Notes under the pieces: model-generated
The model's database searches: none
What the model saw: the letters and a program-made list of their open reading frames with translations, nothing else
What the model was told of the DNA's origin: nothing
In this document: positions 1-6,423 of the stretch, piece by piece
How the letters are laid out: each line of letters starts with the position of its first letter
Numbering within the stretch: the stretch's first letter is position 1
Made by a program: the position numbers and the translations under genes
DNA from: Acidobacteriota bacterium
Lineage (GTDB): Bacteria > Acidobacteriota > Thermoanaerobaculia > Multivoradales > SZUA-115
NCBI GenBank assembly: GCA_003231035.1
Contig: QIHU01000116.1
Span: 1-6,468 of the forward strand
Direction: 5' to 3'
Length of the DNA stretch: 6,468 bases

Positions 1-362
1 TGGCCAAGCGCGAGGAGGAACTCTACTTGGCGGAGCGGCCCGAACCCCTGCAACTGCCTCGCTCCGACCTTGGGCTACAACTGCTGCAACAGGTGCGCGA
101 CGAAGCCCACCGTTTTGCCGTCGACCGCCACAGACGTCGCCGCCGCAAGGCAACCCTCAAGAGTCGTCTGGACGATCTAGTTGGAGTCGGTCCCCGCCGC
201 CGCCGCATGTTGTTGGCGAAGTTTGGCAGCGTCGAGGGGGTCAAGAGGGCGACCCTGGAGGAGCTACGAGAGGTCATGGGGCCTGCGATGGGGACGCGCG
301 TTTTCGAGCAACTGCGGGCGGCCGAGGCCCAAGGTAAGGGCTCCGGGGTAGGTTCAGACTGA
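1..362 (+). CDS. uvrC: UvrC, excinuclease ABC subunit C (3' part only)
   Basis: UvrC is the nuclease subunit of the UvrABC nucleotide excision repair system. It is recruited by UvrB at DNA lesions and cuts the damaged strand on both sides. Only the last 119 residues are present, with the first whole codon at 3 and TGA at 360-362; the start lies left of the window. Visible parts are the end of the RNase H-like 5'-nuclease domain, including the RDEAHRFAV signature (its His at 108-110 corresponds to the family's catalytic His, H538 in E. coli UvrC), followed by a helix-hairpin-helix DNA-binding domain beginning at LDDLVGVGPRRRR. The second hairpin, around VMGPAMGTRVF, departs from the usual VPGIS-type sequence. 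The linker and first hairpin are unusually Arg-rich (RHRRRRRK, GPRRRR). A short Gly/Ser-rich tail ends the protein. A TTG near position 27 is an internal Leu codon, not a start. Assignment is firm from the signature motif and HhH arrangement. Confidence 0.95.
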   Translation, partial: AKREEELYLAERPEPLQLPRSDLGLQLLQQVRDEAHRFAVDRHRRRRRKATLKSRLDDLVGVGPRRRRMLLAKFGSVEGVKRATLEELREVMGPAMGTRVFEQLRAAEAQGKGSGVGSD

Positions 363-489
363 GTGCGAAGCGGCCCGGCCGTTGCCTTGGACCTCCTGGG
401 TGACAGCTGCGAGGAACGCGGTGCATGATCATCGAGAAAGGGCAGATTCTCCTGTACCGATCCTGGCTGGAGACGTAAAATAACTCAAC

Positions 490-1953
490 ATGTCGAAACG
501 AAGCGCCGAACATCGGTTCTCGGGGAGCCTGGTCTCTGAGAGTCTCAACCGGGTGATCCGCCGGATCCACTTGGACCGCGGCAGCGGCATTCTGGAAGTG
601 ACTCCGGCTGACGGTTCGAAAAAACGGCTGTTCTTTCTCGGAGGAGAACTCTACCTACCGCCTTCCAATCCGATTGCTCAGCAGTTGTCGGGGATGCTGT
701 CGGGCGGGCTGGGCGCCGATCTGCGAACGCTCATGGGGCGCTTCGCGCGGGTAATCGGTAGTTGGCGAGAGGGAACTTTTTCCTTCGTCCCTGGGCGAGC
801 CGGGGTGCCGCCTGAGGTGATCGGGCCGCTGCTCACGCGCGAAGTCGTGATGGCGGGAGCCACCCAAGATCTTTCCCCTGAAGCGATGCTCGATCGTTTG
901 GGTGGCGACAAGGCCCGCTGGTCGACCCAAGCCCATCCAGAAGCGCTTCTCTTGAATCCCGGTGCGGTGACGATTGGCCTCGATCCACGAGAGGCTTTCT
1001 TGATCGATCGCATTCGCGCTCAACCGTGCAGCGTTGCCGCTTTGTTGCAGATGTCTGGGCTTCCCCGAGAGGACACTCTAGAGATCCTCAGTCGGTTGCA
1101 GGCGGTCGAGTTGATCGAACGCGAAGCGCGTCCCACGGTCAACCGTGAGCTGGTGACTCTGCCGCTGCTCGAGCGCTTCCAGGAACGGGTCAAGTTGGAG
1201 CTGGAAGCGGCGGCGGTGGATCTCCCCGAGGAGGAGCATCGTTCTCGTCTCGCCGACCTCTTGAGTCGACTCGGTGAGATGGGCCACTACGATCTTCTCG
1301 ATGTCCACCCCAGCTGCGAAGGCGATGAGATTCACCGAGCTTACAGCGAGTTGGCCAAGATGGTTCACCCTTCGCAGGCGGCCAGACTTGGCCTCCGAGG
1401 CCGCGAGGAGGGCATGCACCTGCTCTTTGAACGGGCGACGGAGTCCTACCTCGTCTTGAGTGACCCGGCGCGCCGCGCCGCCTATGATCGCGACCTGGTG
1501 ACCGGTGGTCTGGTGGGGGGTGAGAGTGTTGAGGAGCAGGAAGAACGTCGCCAGCAGCGCGCCCGTGAGAACTACCACAGGGCTCGAGAGCTCTACCGCC
1601 AGGAAGAGTTCCACTATGCTCTCGAGGTCTTACGCGAAGCGGTGCGCTTGGACCGGCGATCCGAGTACTACACCTTGATGGGCAAGGTGCAGGAACGCAA
1701 CCCAAAGTGGTCCAGCCAAGCCACCGATAGCTACCGAACGGCGCTGAAGCTCGATCCAGAGGCTCTAGACGTTCGCGTCGCGATGGCTGAGCTCTATGAG
1801 CGCGTCGGGGATCAAGGGCGTGCTCGCGCCGCCTATCGCAGCATCCTGATTCGCCAGCCCGACCATCCAGCCGCTTCCGAAGCGCTGGCCCGTCTAGCCG
1901 ATGAGCGGAGTCCCAAACGGACCCTGTTGCGGTCCTTCTTCGGCCGCGACTAG
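490..1953 (+). CDS. DUF4388-like / J-like domain / TPR fusion protein
   Basis: This 487-aa, apparently cytoplasmic protein is probably a regulatory or scaffold protein; its exact role is unknown. Residues ~10-125 resemble the DUF4388 (PATAN) domain: a GSL..ESLNRVIRRIHLDR opening, then GSGILEV and KKRLFFLGGELY. Residues ~165-212 look like a winged-helix segment (DPREAFLIDRIRAQ..LLQMSGL..ILSRLQAVELI). Residues ~266-335 form a J-like domain: HYDLLDV, helix II AYSELAKMVHPS, and the closing YLVLSDPARRAAYDRDL. The diagnostic HPD tripeptide reads HPS (residues 293-295; Ser codon 1372-1374), so Hsp70 stimulation is doubtful. Residues ~358-460 hold about three TPRs (LYRQEEFHYALEVLREAV, SYRTALKLDPEA, LYERVGDQGRARAAYRSIL). 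No signal peptide or membrane segment is visible. The ATG at 490 fits the domain start; GGAG at 469-472 is too distant (17 nt) to be a good ribosome site. It follows uvrC by 127 bp, and co-transcription is uncertain. Proteins of this build are known to me from Acidobacteriota and Myxococcota. Confidence 0.85.
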   Translation: MSKRSAEHRFSGSLVSESLNRVIRRIHLDRGSGILEVTPADGSKKRLFFLGGELYLPPSNPIAQQLSGMLSGGLGADLRTLMGRFARVIGSWREGTFSFVPGRAGVPPEVIGPLLTREVVMAGATQDLSPEAMLDRLGGDKARWSTQAHPEALLLNPGAVTIGLDPREAFLIDRIRAQPCSVAALLQMSGLPREDTLEILSRLQAVELIEREARPTVNRELVTLPLLERFQERVKLELEAAAVDLPEEEHRSRLADLLSRLGEMGHYDLLDVHPSCEGDEIHRAYSELAKMVHPSQAARLGLRGREEGMHLLFERATESYLVLSDPARRAAYDRDLVTGGLVGGESVEEQEERRQQRARENYHRARELYRQEEFHYALEVLREAVRLDRRSEYYTLMGKVQERNPKWSSQATDSYRTALKLDPEALDVRVAMAELYERVGDQGRARAAYRSILIRQPDHPAASEALARLADERSPKRTLLRSFFGRD

Positions 1954-1971
1954 TCTTGACTTCAGAAGACT
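1952..1971. terminator. Small dyad in the convergent gap; possible bidirectional terminator
   Basis: AGTCTT (1952-1957) and AAGACT (1966-1971) form a perfect 6-bp inverted repeat around an 8-nt loop. The dyad begins inside the TAG stop of the + strand gene and ends directly before the stop of the - strand permease gene, so it fills the whole gap between them. Its position suits a shared terminator. The stem is short and AT-containing, and neither strand has a T-run after it, so it is not a classical intrinsic terminator. The overlapping direct repeat GACTTC (1958-1963 and 1968-1973) may be chance. Confidence 0.25.
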
Positions 1972-4434
1972 TCAATCAGCCCGCAGGGTGACCGTGGGCT
2001 CGATTTTGGTGGCCTTTCTGGCCGGAACGTAGCTGGCGACCATCGCGACCAGGATCAGGAAGATGGCGGTGAGTACGAGGGTCGTGGGATCGAGCGTGCC
2101 GACACCGTAGAGTAGCCCGCGCAGCACGCGAGTCAGGGCCAGAGAGGTGATGAGCCCGAGAGTCACGCCGCCGATCGCGAGTATCATTCCGCGGCGCACG
2201 ATCAGTTTGAGGACCTCGCCACGGTCGGCGCCCAAGGCCATGCGCACGCCGATCTCCTTAGTTCGTTGGGCCACCGCATAGGAGATCACGCCGTAGATGC
2301 CTACCGCCGCCAGGACCAGCGCCATCAAGGCGAACAGCGACATGAGAAGAACCAAGAAGCGATCGTGCGCGACTTGCCGATCCAGCCTTTCATCCAAAGT
2401 CGCCACGTCGAAAACGGGCAGGCCACCGGTCACCGAGAGAATCTCTTCGCGTAGGTTGCCCACAAGGCTACTGGGATCGACGCCCGGCTCAACCCGGATC
2501 AAGATATTGACCAGACCGCTGGAGTCAAAACCGGACTGCAAGATGGGAATGTAGATGTCTTGGTGCTTACGCCCGTCGCTCTTGAGCCCTTCGTGCAGAA
2601 CATCGCCGCTGATGCCAGCTACGTGCATCCAGCGTGGATTGCCGCCCACCTGAGCAAAGCGGAGCTTTCGTCCCACTCCCTGTTGTCCGGCCCAATAGCG
2701 ACGGAGGATGCTCTCTGAGGCGATGACCTTCCGCTGGCTGTTCGGTGCCAGTACATCCGAGGTGGTGAACGCTCGCCCATCGGTCAGAAGGATACCTAGC
2801 GTGGAAAAGTAGTTGGGTGAGACGCGACGGTACTCCAGCGCTAAGTGGTCGTTGATCGCGACATCTTCCCGCTCTTCAAGTTCGATATAGGTCGAGCTGA
2901 AGTCATCGGTCGGGATATCGGGGCTGGACAAGGCGACGGACTTGACTCCCGCCACCGCGCGCAGACGCTCGAGTAGCTCGTTGGTCAAGTTCACTTGGGA
3001 TGCGATCGTCTTGTACCGGTTGCCCTTGACGTCGATGCGTAGGGTCAGCAGGTTGCTGGGTCTAAAGCCCAGGTCTGCCTGCTGGAGGTTGACGAAGCTG
3101 CGAATCATCAAGCCGGCGCCGACGAAAAGGAGTAGAGCGAGGGCGATCTCGGCCACCACCAAGGTGCCCTGCAACCGTTGTCGGCCGCGACTGGCCGAAG
3201 TCTTGCCGCCCTCTTTGAGGGTCTCGTTGAGGTCGACCCGGGTGCCCCCCAAAGCTGGCAGGAGACCGAAGCCGAGGCCCGCGACGATCGAAGCGATCAA
3301 GGCCGCGGCGACCACCATGGGATCCAAGCCGAGGGCCACCGAGTCTCTGAAGACGACACCGCTGGCGTTGACCAAGAGTTTCGTGGACCACACCGCCAAC
3401 AGCAGGCCGAAGGCGCAACCGAAGGCGGCGAGAACTAGACTCTCGGCCAAGACTTGGCGGATCAGTTGACGGCGGCTGGCGCCGAGCGCGGCCCGTACCG
3501 AGATCTCTCCCTGCCGCGCCATGGCTCGGGTGAGCAGCAGGTTGGCGATGTTGACGCAGCCAATCAGCAGGACGAAGCCGGCGGCGAAGAGCAAGGTCAG
3601 GAGGCCCTTGCGCAGCGAGCCTTGTAGCGCCTCCTCGAGGGTTGTGGAGGTGACTCCCGCTTTCTCGTTGGTGTCGGGGAAGTTCTTGGCCAAGCTGGCG
3701 GCGACGGCCTCCATCTCTGCTGTGGCCTGCTCGAGAGAGGCACCATCTTCGAGACGCCCGATGGAGGCGAGCCAACGGTAGGTACGGTTGTCGAGGATGG
3801 CTCGGTCGAAGAAGGTGGCGGCGGTGGTCACCGGAAGGAAAAGGTCGGCTTGGTCGGAAATCCCTTTGAAGCCGCGTGGCCCAATACCCACGATCAGGAA
3901 GCTGTTCTCGCTGAGAAGAATCGTCTGGCCGAGGATCGCCGGATCGCCGCCGAAGGAGGTCTGCCAGGTGTCGTAGCTGAGGATCGCAACCCGGTTACCG
4001 TCAGGCAGCTGGTCTTCTTCCGGGGTGAACAACCGTCCCTCGGCGGCGCGGATACCCAAGATGTCGAAGTATTCGGCGGAGACGAACTCACCCTTGACTT
4101 GCTCGCTGGCGGAGTCGCGGCTGAGAACGAAGTAGCGCGGCTCATCGGTGAAGGCGGCCATGCTGGCGAGAGCGGTAGCGCGCTGGCGATACTCGAGAAA
4201 ATCGCTGTAGGAGGTGAGGGAGGGGGTGGTGTTGGCTCCCTCTCTCCAGCTGCCCCGCAAGAGGACGATCCGATCCGGCTCGTCAAAGGGGAGAGCGGAG
4301 AGGAGCGCGCCATTGACCACGCTGAACACGGAGGTGATCGCACCAATGCCTAGGGCGAGGGTCAGTACGACGACGGCGGCGAACGCGGGGCTCTTGCCCA
4401 AGCTGCGCAGTGCGACTCGAATGTCTTGAATCAT
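1972..4434 (-). CDS. ADOP-type duplicated FtsX/MacB-like ABC permease
   Basis: This 820-aa inner-membrane protein has the build of the ADOP ('acidobacterial duplicated orphan permease') family: two fused MacB/FtsX-type halves with no attached ATPase. Members are usually annotated as ABC transporter permeases; the substrate is unknown. Half one has a membrane helix at ~18-42 (AVVVLTLALGIGAITSVFSVV), a periplasmic MacB-PCD-like domain (~50-270, with EYFDILGIRAAEGR and the LSYDTWQTSFGGDP stretch) and three helices (~278-303, 328-350, 373-395). Half two repeats this: a helix at ~422-445, a periplasmic domain with NYFSTLGILLTDGRAF, and helices at ~693-720, 746-768 and 785-805. The duplication is clearest in the cytoplasmic coupling segments ARQGEISVRAALGASRRQ (306-323) and AQRTKEIGVRMALGADRGE (722-740). 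The ATG at 4434 gives the standard start MIQDIRVALRSLGKSPAFA. G-rich stretches precede it (CGGGAAA about 7 nt upstream) but none is a strong ribosome site. The length is normal and the frame intact. No ATPase gene is nearby. Confidence 0.93.
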   Translation of the reverse strand: MIQDIRVALRSLGKSPAFAAVVVLTLALGIGAITSVFSVVNGALLSALPFDEPDRIVLLRGSWREGANTTPSLTSYSDFLEYRQRATALASMAAFTDEPRYFVLSRDSASEQVKGEFVSAEYFDILGIRAAEGRLFTPEEDQLPDGNRVAILSYDTWQTSFGGDPAILGQTILLSENSFLIVGIGPRGFKGISDQADLFLPVTTAATFFDRAILDNRTYRWLASIGRLEDGASLEQATAEMEAVAASLAKNFPDTNEKAGVTSTTLEEALQGSLRKGLLTLLFAAGFVLLIGCVNIANLLLTRAMARQGEISVRAALGASRRQLIRQVLAESLVLAAFGCAFGLLLAVWSTKLLVNASGVVFRDSVALGLDPMVVAAALIASIVAGLGFGLLPALGGTRVDLNETLKEGGKTSASRGRQRLQGTLVVAEIALALLLFVGAGLMIRSFVNLQQADLGFRPSNLLTLRIDVKGNRYKTIASQVNLTNELLERLRAVAGVKSVALSSPDIPTDDFSSTYIELEEREDVAINDHLALEYRRVSPNYFSTLGILLTDGRAFTTSDVLAPNSQRKVIASESILRRYWAGQQGVGRKLRFAQVGGNPRWMHVAGISGDVLHEGLKSDGRKHQDIYIPILQSGFDSSGLVNILIRVEPGVDPSSLVGNLREEILSVTGGLPVFDVATLDERLDRQVAHDRFLVLLMSLFALMALVLAAVGIYGVISYAVAQRTKEIGVRMALGADRGEVLKLIVRRGMILAIGGVTLGLITSLALTRVLRGLLYGVGTLDPTTLVLTAIFLILVAMVASYVPARKATKIEPTVTLRAD

Positions 4435-4480
4435 CGAAGTGTTTCCCGTCCCCCAAAGAGTGTACGCGCAAAGAGCCTAT

Positions 4481-4514
4481 TTGACCCTCGTCGACACCGT
4501 CGAAGTGCAGTCAA
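4481..4514. repeat. Nested inverted repeat between ppk2 and the permease gene
   Basis: Two inverted repeats share nearly the same centre: an outer pair TTGAC (4481-4485) / GTCAA (4510-4514) and an inner pair TCGAC (4491-4495) / GTCGA (4499-4503) around ACC. The spacers between outer and inner arms are 5 and 6 bp. The element lies about 30 bp past the ppk2 stop and 47 bp before the permease ATG, both on the - strand. It could be a regulator-binding site for the permease promoter or a weak hairpin ending the kinase operon; only a short T stretch (CTCTTT) follows, some 7 nt later. An 8-bp direct repeat TCGAAGTG (4434-4441 and 4500-4507) overlaps its right part. The rest of this 109-bp gap shows no convincing sigma-70 promoter. 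Confidence 0.35.
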
Positions 4515-4543
4515 GGCGTGGACTTGGGACAGGGTACTCAGAG

Positions 4544-5362
4544 CTAAGGCCAGCGAACAGGTGGAATTTCCACCTCATCGAGGCCGGGCTCGGGATCGGG
4601 GTAGGTGGGGTTCAACCCTTCCAGGGTGCGGCGCACGATGCGGGAGACGGCCAGGTTTCGGTACCACTTGCGATTCGCCGGAACCACATGCCAGGGAGCG
4701 TGGGGCGTATTGCAGCGCGTCATCGCCTCTTCGTAGGCCGCCATGTAGTCGCCCCACCGTTGGCGGGCATCTAGGTCGTCGATGTTGAACTTCCATTCCT
4801 TGCCTGGAGTGTCGAGGCGGGCTCGCAAGCGCTCGGCTTGCTCCTCGGGGTTGATGTGCAGGAAGATCTTGACGATCGTCGTTGCGTTGTCAGTGAGTAG
4901 CTTTTCAAAGGCATTGATGTGATCGAACCGGGCTCGCCACACCTCTTCCGGGGCGAGCTTGAGGACGCGCACGATCAACACATCTTCGTAGTGGGAGCGA
5001 TTGAAGATACCGATCATCCCACGACGCGGCGCGGCGCGATGCACGCGCCAGAGGAAGTCGTGAGCCAGCTCCAGCTTGGAGGGAGCTTTGAAGGAGGTAA
5101 CGCGGACGCCCTGGGGGTTGAAGGCGCCCATCACGTGCTTGATCGTACCGTCCTTGCCGGCGGCGTCCATCGCTTGCAGGACCACCAAGAGCGAACGGCG
5201 GTTCTCCGCGTAGAGGCGAGCCTGAAGCTCGAACAGAGCTTCCATGTTGTCTTTCGTCTCCGCCTTGGCTTGCCGCTTGTGCTCGATGTTGCCGGAGAAG
5301 GATGGGTCGAAATTGGCGAGGTGGAAGGGGTCTCCACAGGGCAGTGTGGTGGTTTGAGTCAT
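4544..5362 (-). CDS. ppk2: Polyphosphate kinase 2, class III-like (polyphosphate:nucleotide phosphotransferase)
   Basis: This 272-aa soluble enzyme belongs to the PPK2 family, which moves phosphate from polyphosphate to nucleotides. The P-loop is AMDAAGKDGTIKH (residues ~65-76, Lys70). The Walker B-like region is GIFNRSHYEDVLIVRV (~118-133). The lid region has the EWKFNIDDLDARQRW stretch (~189-203), followed by YMAAYEEAM and the conserved APWHVVPANRKWYRN (222-236). The GIFNRSHYEDV form, together with NPQGVRVTSFKAPSKLELAHDFLWR (82-106), matches class III members such as Cytophaga hutchinsonii CHU0107 as I recall it. Class III enzymes phosphorylate both AMP and ADP, so one enzyme can make ATP from AMP. 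Length is normal and no motif is missing. The ATG at 5362 lies 6 bp after the stop of the upstream kinase gene and has no clear ribosome site, pointing to translational coupling. Family membership is very secure; class III is inferred from motifs and would be settled by phylogeny or assay. Confidence 0.95.
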   Translation of the reverse strand: MTQTTTLPCGDPFHLANFDPSFSGNIEHKRQAKAETKDNMEALFELQARLYAENRRSLLVVLQAMDAAGKDGTIKHVMGAFNPQGVRVTSFKAPSKLELAHDFLWRVHRAAPRRGMIGIFNRSHYEDVLIVRVLKLAPEEVWRARFDHINAFEKLLTDNATTIVKIFLHINPEEQAERLRARLDTPGKEWKFNIDDLDARQRWGDYMAAYEEAMTRCNTPHAPWHVVPANRKWYRNLAVSRIVRRTLEGLNPTYPDPEPGLDEVEIPPVRWP

Positions 5363-5368
5363 GGCGGC

Positions 5369-6346
5369 TCAGTCGACCGGGGAGAAACCAAAGTTATCGC
5401 GGAAGCGGGCGAAGAACTCCTCGTGCGTGTACCGCTGGCTCTGTGGTCCGTAAACCTCGACACAATAGACCGCGGCGACGCTTCCCATTCTCGCTGAGGT
5501 CTCTAGATCGAAGCCCCGTTGGAGACCGGCCAAGAAGCCACCGCGGAACGAGTCTCCAGCGCCGGTGGGGTCGATGACCTCCGTCGCCTTGGCGGCTGGA
5601 ATCTTCAGGGTCGAGCCATCGCGTTGGAGGATCTCGCTGCCCTTTTCGCCGTAGGTGACGACGATGAGCTCGTGCTCCGAGCGCAGCAGCTCGACACTCT
5701 TGCCGGTCTTCTCTTGCAAGACGGTGAACTCGTAGTCGTTGACCACCAAAGCCCAGGCCCCCTCGGAGGCTGTCGTTAAGGCGTCGCCGTCCATCGCCGT
5801 TACTTGAAAGGAGGGATCGAACAGGAACGGCAAGCCGGCCTGCCGAGCCTCGGCGCAGTGGCGCACCATCGCCTCAGGATCGTCGGGAGCCACGAAGCAG
5901 AGGGCGGCGCGGTCTCCCCCTTCCTCGATGACGCTCAGTTCGTTGGCCCGCTTCATGGCGCCCACGAAGAAGCCGGTGATCTGGCAGTCGGCGCGGTCGG
6001 TGGTGATGTAACAACAGGCGGTGATCTCATCCTCATGGATGCGAATACCGCCTACGTCGATATGGTTCGACACCAGCCACTCACGGTAGGTCGCGAAATC
6101 ATTCCCCGCCGCGGCCACGATCCGAGGCGAGCCACCGAGCAGCGCCGTGGTGTAGGCGATGTTGGCGGCGCAGCCGCCGCGCTGGCGGGTCATCTTGTCG
6201 ACCAGGAAGGAGATATTGATCACATGGACCTTCTCCGGCAGGATGTGATCCTTGAAGTAACCGGGAAATTCCATGATGTTGTCAAAGGCCAGCGAGCCGG
6301 TGATGATCACCTGGCCGTCGGTCAAGTTTTCGAGCAGTTCGGACAC
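5369..6346 (-). CDS. PfkB-family kinase, probable adenosine kinase
   Basis: This 325-aa cytoplasmic protein is a ribokinase/PfkB-fold kinase. PfkB signature 1 appears as RGGCAANIAYTTALLGG (56-72) and signature 2 as DPTGAGDSFRGGFLAGL (259-275), with Asp265 the expected catalytic base and GAGD the anion hole. Asp22 in TGSLAFDNIM is the usual substrate-hydroxyl-binding Asp. Several stretches resemble Mycobacterium tuberculosis adenosine kinase (AdoK) from memory: FPGYFKDHILPEKVH, ISFLVDKM, AAAGNDFATYREWL, APDDPEAM and FDPSFQ, then NDYEFTVLQEKTG. The likely reaction is therefore adenosine + ATP to AMP + ADP; a sugar or another nucleoside remains possible. The start is GTG at 6346-6344, backed by a GGAG 7 nt upstream. 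The gene leads an operon with ppk2 (6-bp gap). Family is certain; substrate is moderately supported by similarity and by the neighbouring AMP-using enzyme. Genome annotations may call it simply a carbohydrate kinase. Confidence 0.92.
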   Translation of the reverse strand: MSELLENLTDGQVIITGSLAFDNIMEFPGYFKDHILPEKVHVINISFLVDKMTRQRGGCAANIAYTTALLGGSPRIVAAAGNDFATYREWLVSNHIDVGGIRIHEDEITACCYITTDRADCQITGFFVGAMKRANELSVIEEGGDRAALCFVAPDDPEAMVRHCAEARQAGLPFLFDPSFQVTAMDGDALTTASEGAWALVVNDYEFTVLQEKTGKSVELLRSEHELIVVTYGEKGSEILQRDGSTLKIPAAKATEVIDPTGAGDSFRGGFLAGLQRGFDLETSARMGSVAAVYCVEVYGPQSQRYTHEEFFARFRDNFGFSPVD

Positions 6347-6353
6347 AGTAGTT

Positions 6354-6357
6354 CTCC
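6354..6357 (-). promoter_or_regulatory. Ribosome binding site supporting the GTG start of the PfkB kinase
   Basis: On the - strand GGAG (6357-6354) sits 7 nt before the GTG codon at 6346-6344 (GGAG-AACTACT-GTG). This is ideal spacing and decides the start, since no ATG gives a better combination nearby. No confident -10/-35 pair was found in the 110 bp upstream, up to the window edge. Confidence 0.65.
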
Positions 6358-6415
6358 GTTGAGACGCGGGGATGACAAGAAAAAGATGTAGGGGTTAGTA
6401 GTCTAGAGTACAGGC

Positions 6416-6423
6416 AGGAGGTG
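6416..6423 (+). promoter_or_regulatory. Shine-Dalgarno-like AGGAGGTG, possibly of a divergent gene at the edge
   Basis: AGGAGGTG on the + strand is a near-perfect anti-16S match in an otherwise non-coding stretch. A TTG at 6426-6428 follows after only 4 nt, and TTG 6439 or GTG 6442 after 17-20 nt; the frames from these run open to the window end at 6468. None has ideal spacing, and at most 14 codons are visible, so no gene is called. It could be the start of a gene divergent from the kinase operon, or a chance match. Confidence 0.2.

Noticed and set aside
368..383. CGGCC/GGCCG palindrome just after uvrC as a terminator
   Set aside because: The loop would be a single base and no T-run follows, so it would not form a normal intrinsic terminator.
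274..570. - strand open frame across the uvrC to J/TPR gap
   Set aside because: It covers the end of uvrC and the start of the next gene in antisense, with no recognisable domain; the 127-bp gap itself shows no gene.
1190..1975. Long - strand open frame opposite the J/TPR gene (261 codons), plus another at 1078-1614
   Set aside because: The translations are Arg/Pro/His-rich or unlike any protein family, and they lie opposite a gene with clear domain sequence; they are shadows of GC-rich codon use.
3850..4353. + strand open frames opposite the permease gene (3850-4353, 2942-3469 and others)
   Set aside because: They mirror codon bias of a well-supported - strand gene; composition is low in complexity and there are no family motifs or ribosome sites.
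4481..4514. TTGACC (+) and TTGACT (-) as -35 boxes
   Set aside because: Neither has a reasonable -10 hexamer at 16-18 bp spacing.
4919..5497. + strand open frame spanning ppk2 and the end of the PfkB kinase gene
   Set aside because: It is antisense to catalytic motifs of two recognisable enzymes and crosses their junction; there is no independent support.
6359..6387. TTGAGA - 17 bp - AAAGAT as a + strand promoter
   Set aside because: The -10 matches only three of six consensus bases, and it overlaps the leader of the - strand kinase gene.
5804..6391. 195-codon + strand open frame opposite the PfkB kinase start
   Set aside because: It is antisense to the PfkB signature region and its translation looks like the reverse reading of that gene; its last part runs over the kinase ribosome site.
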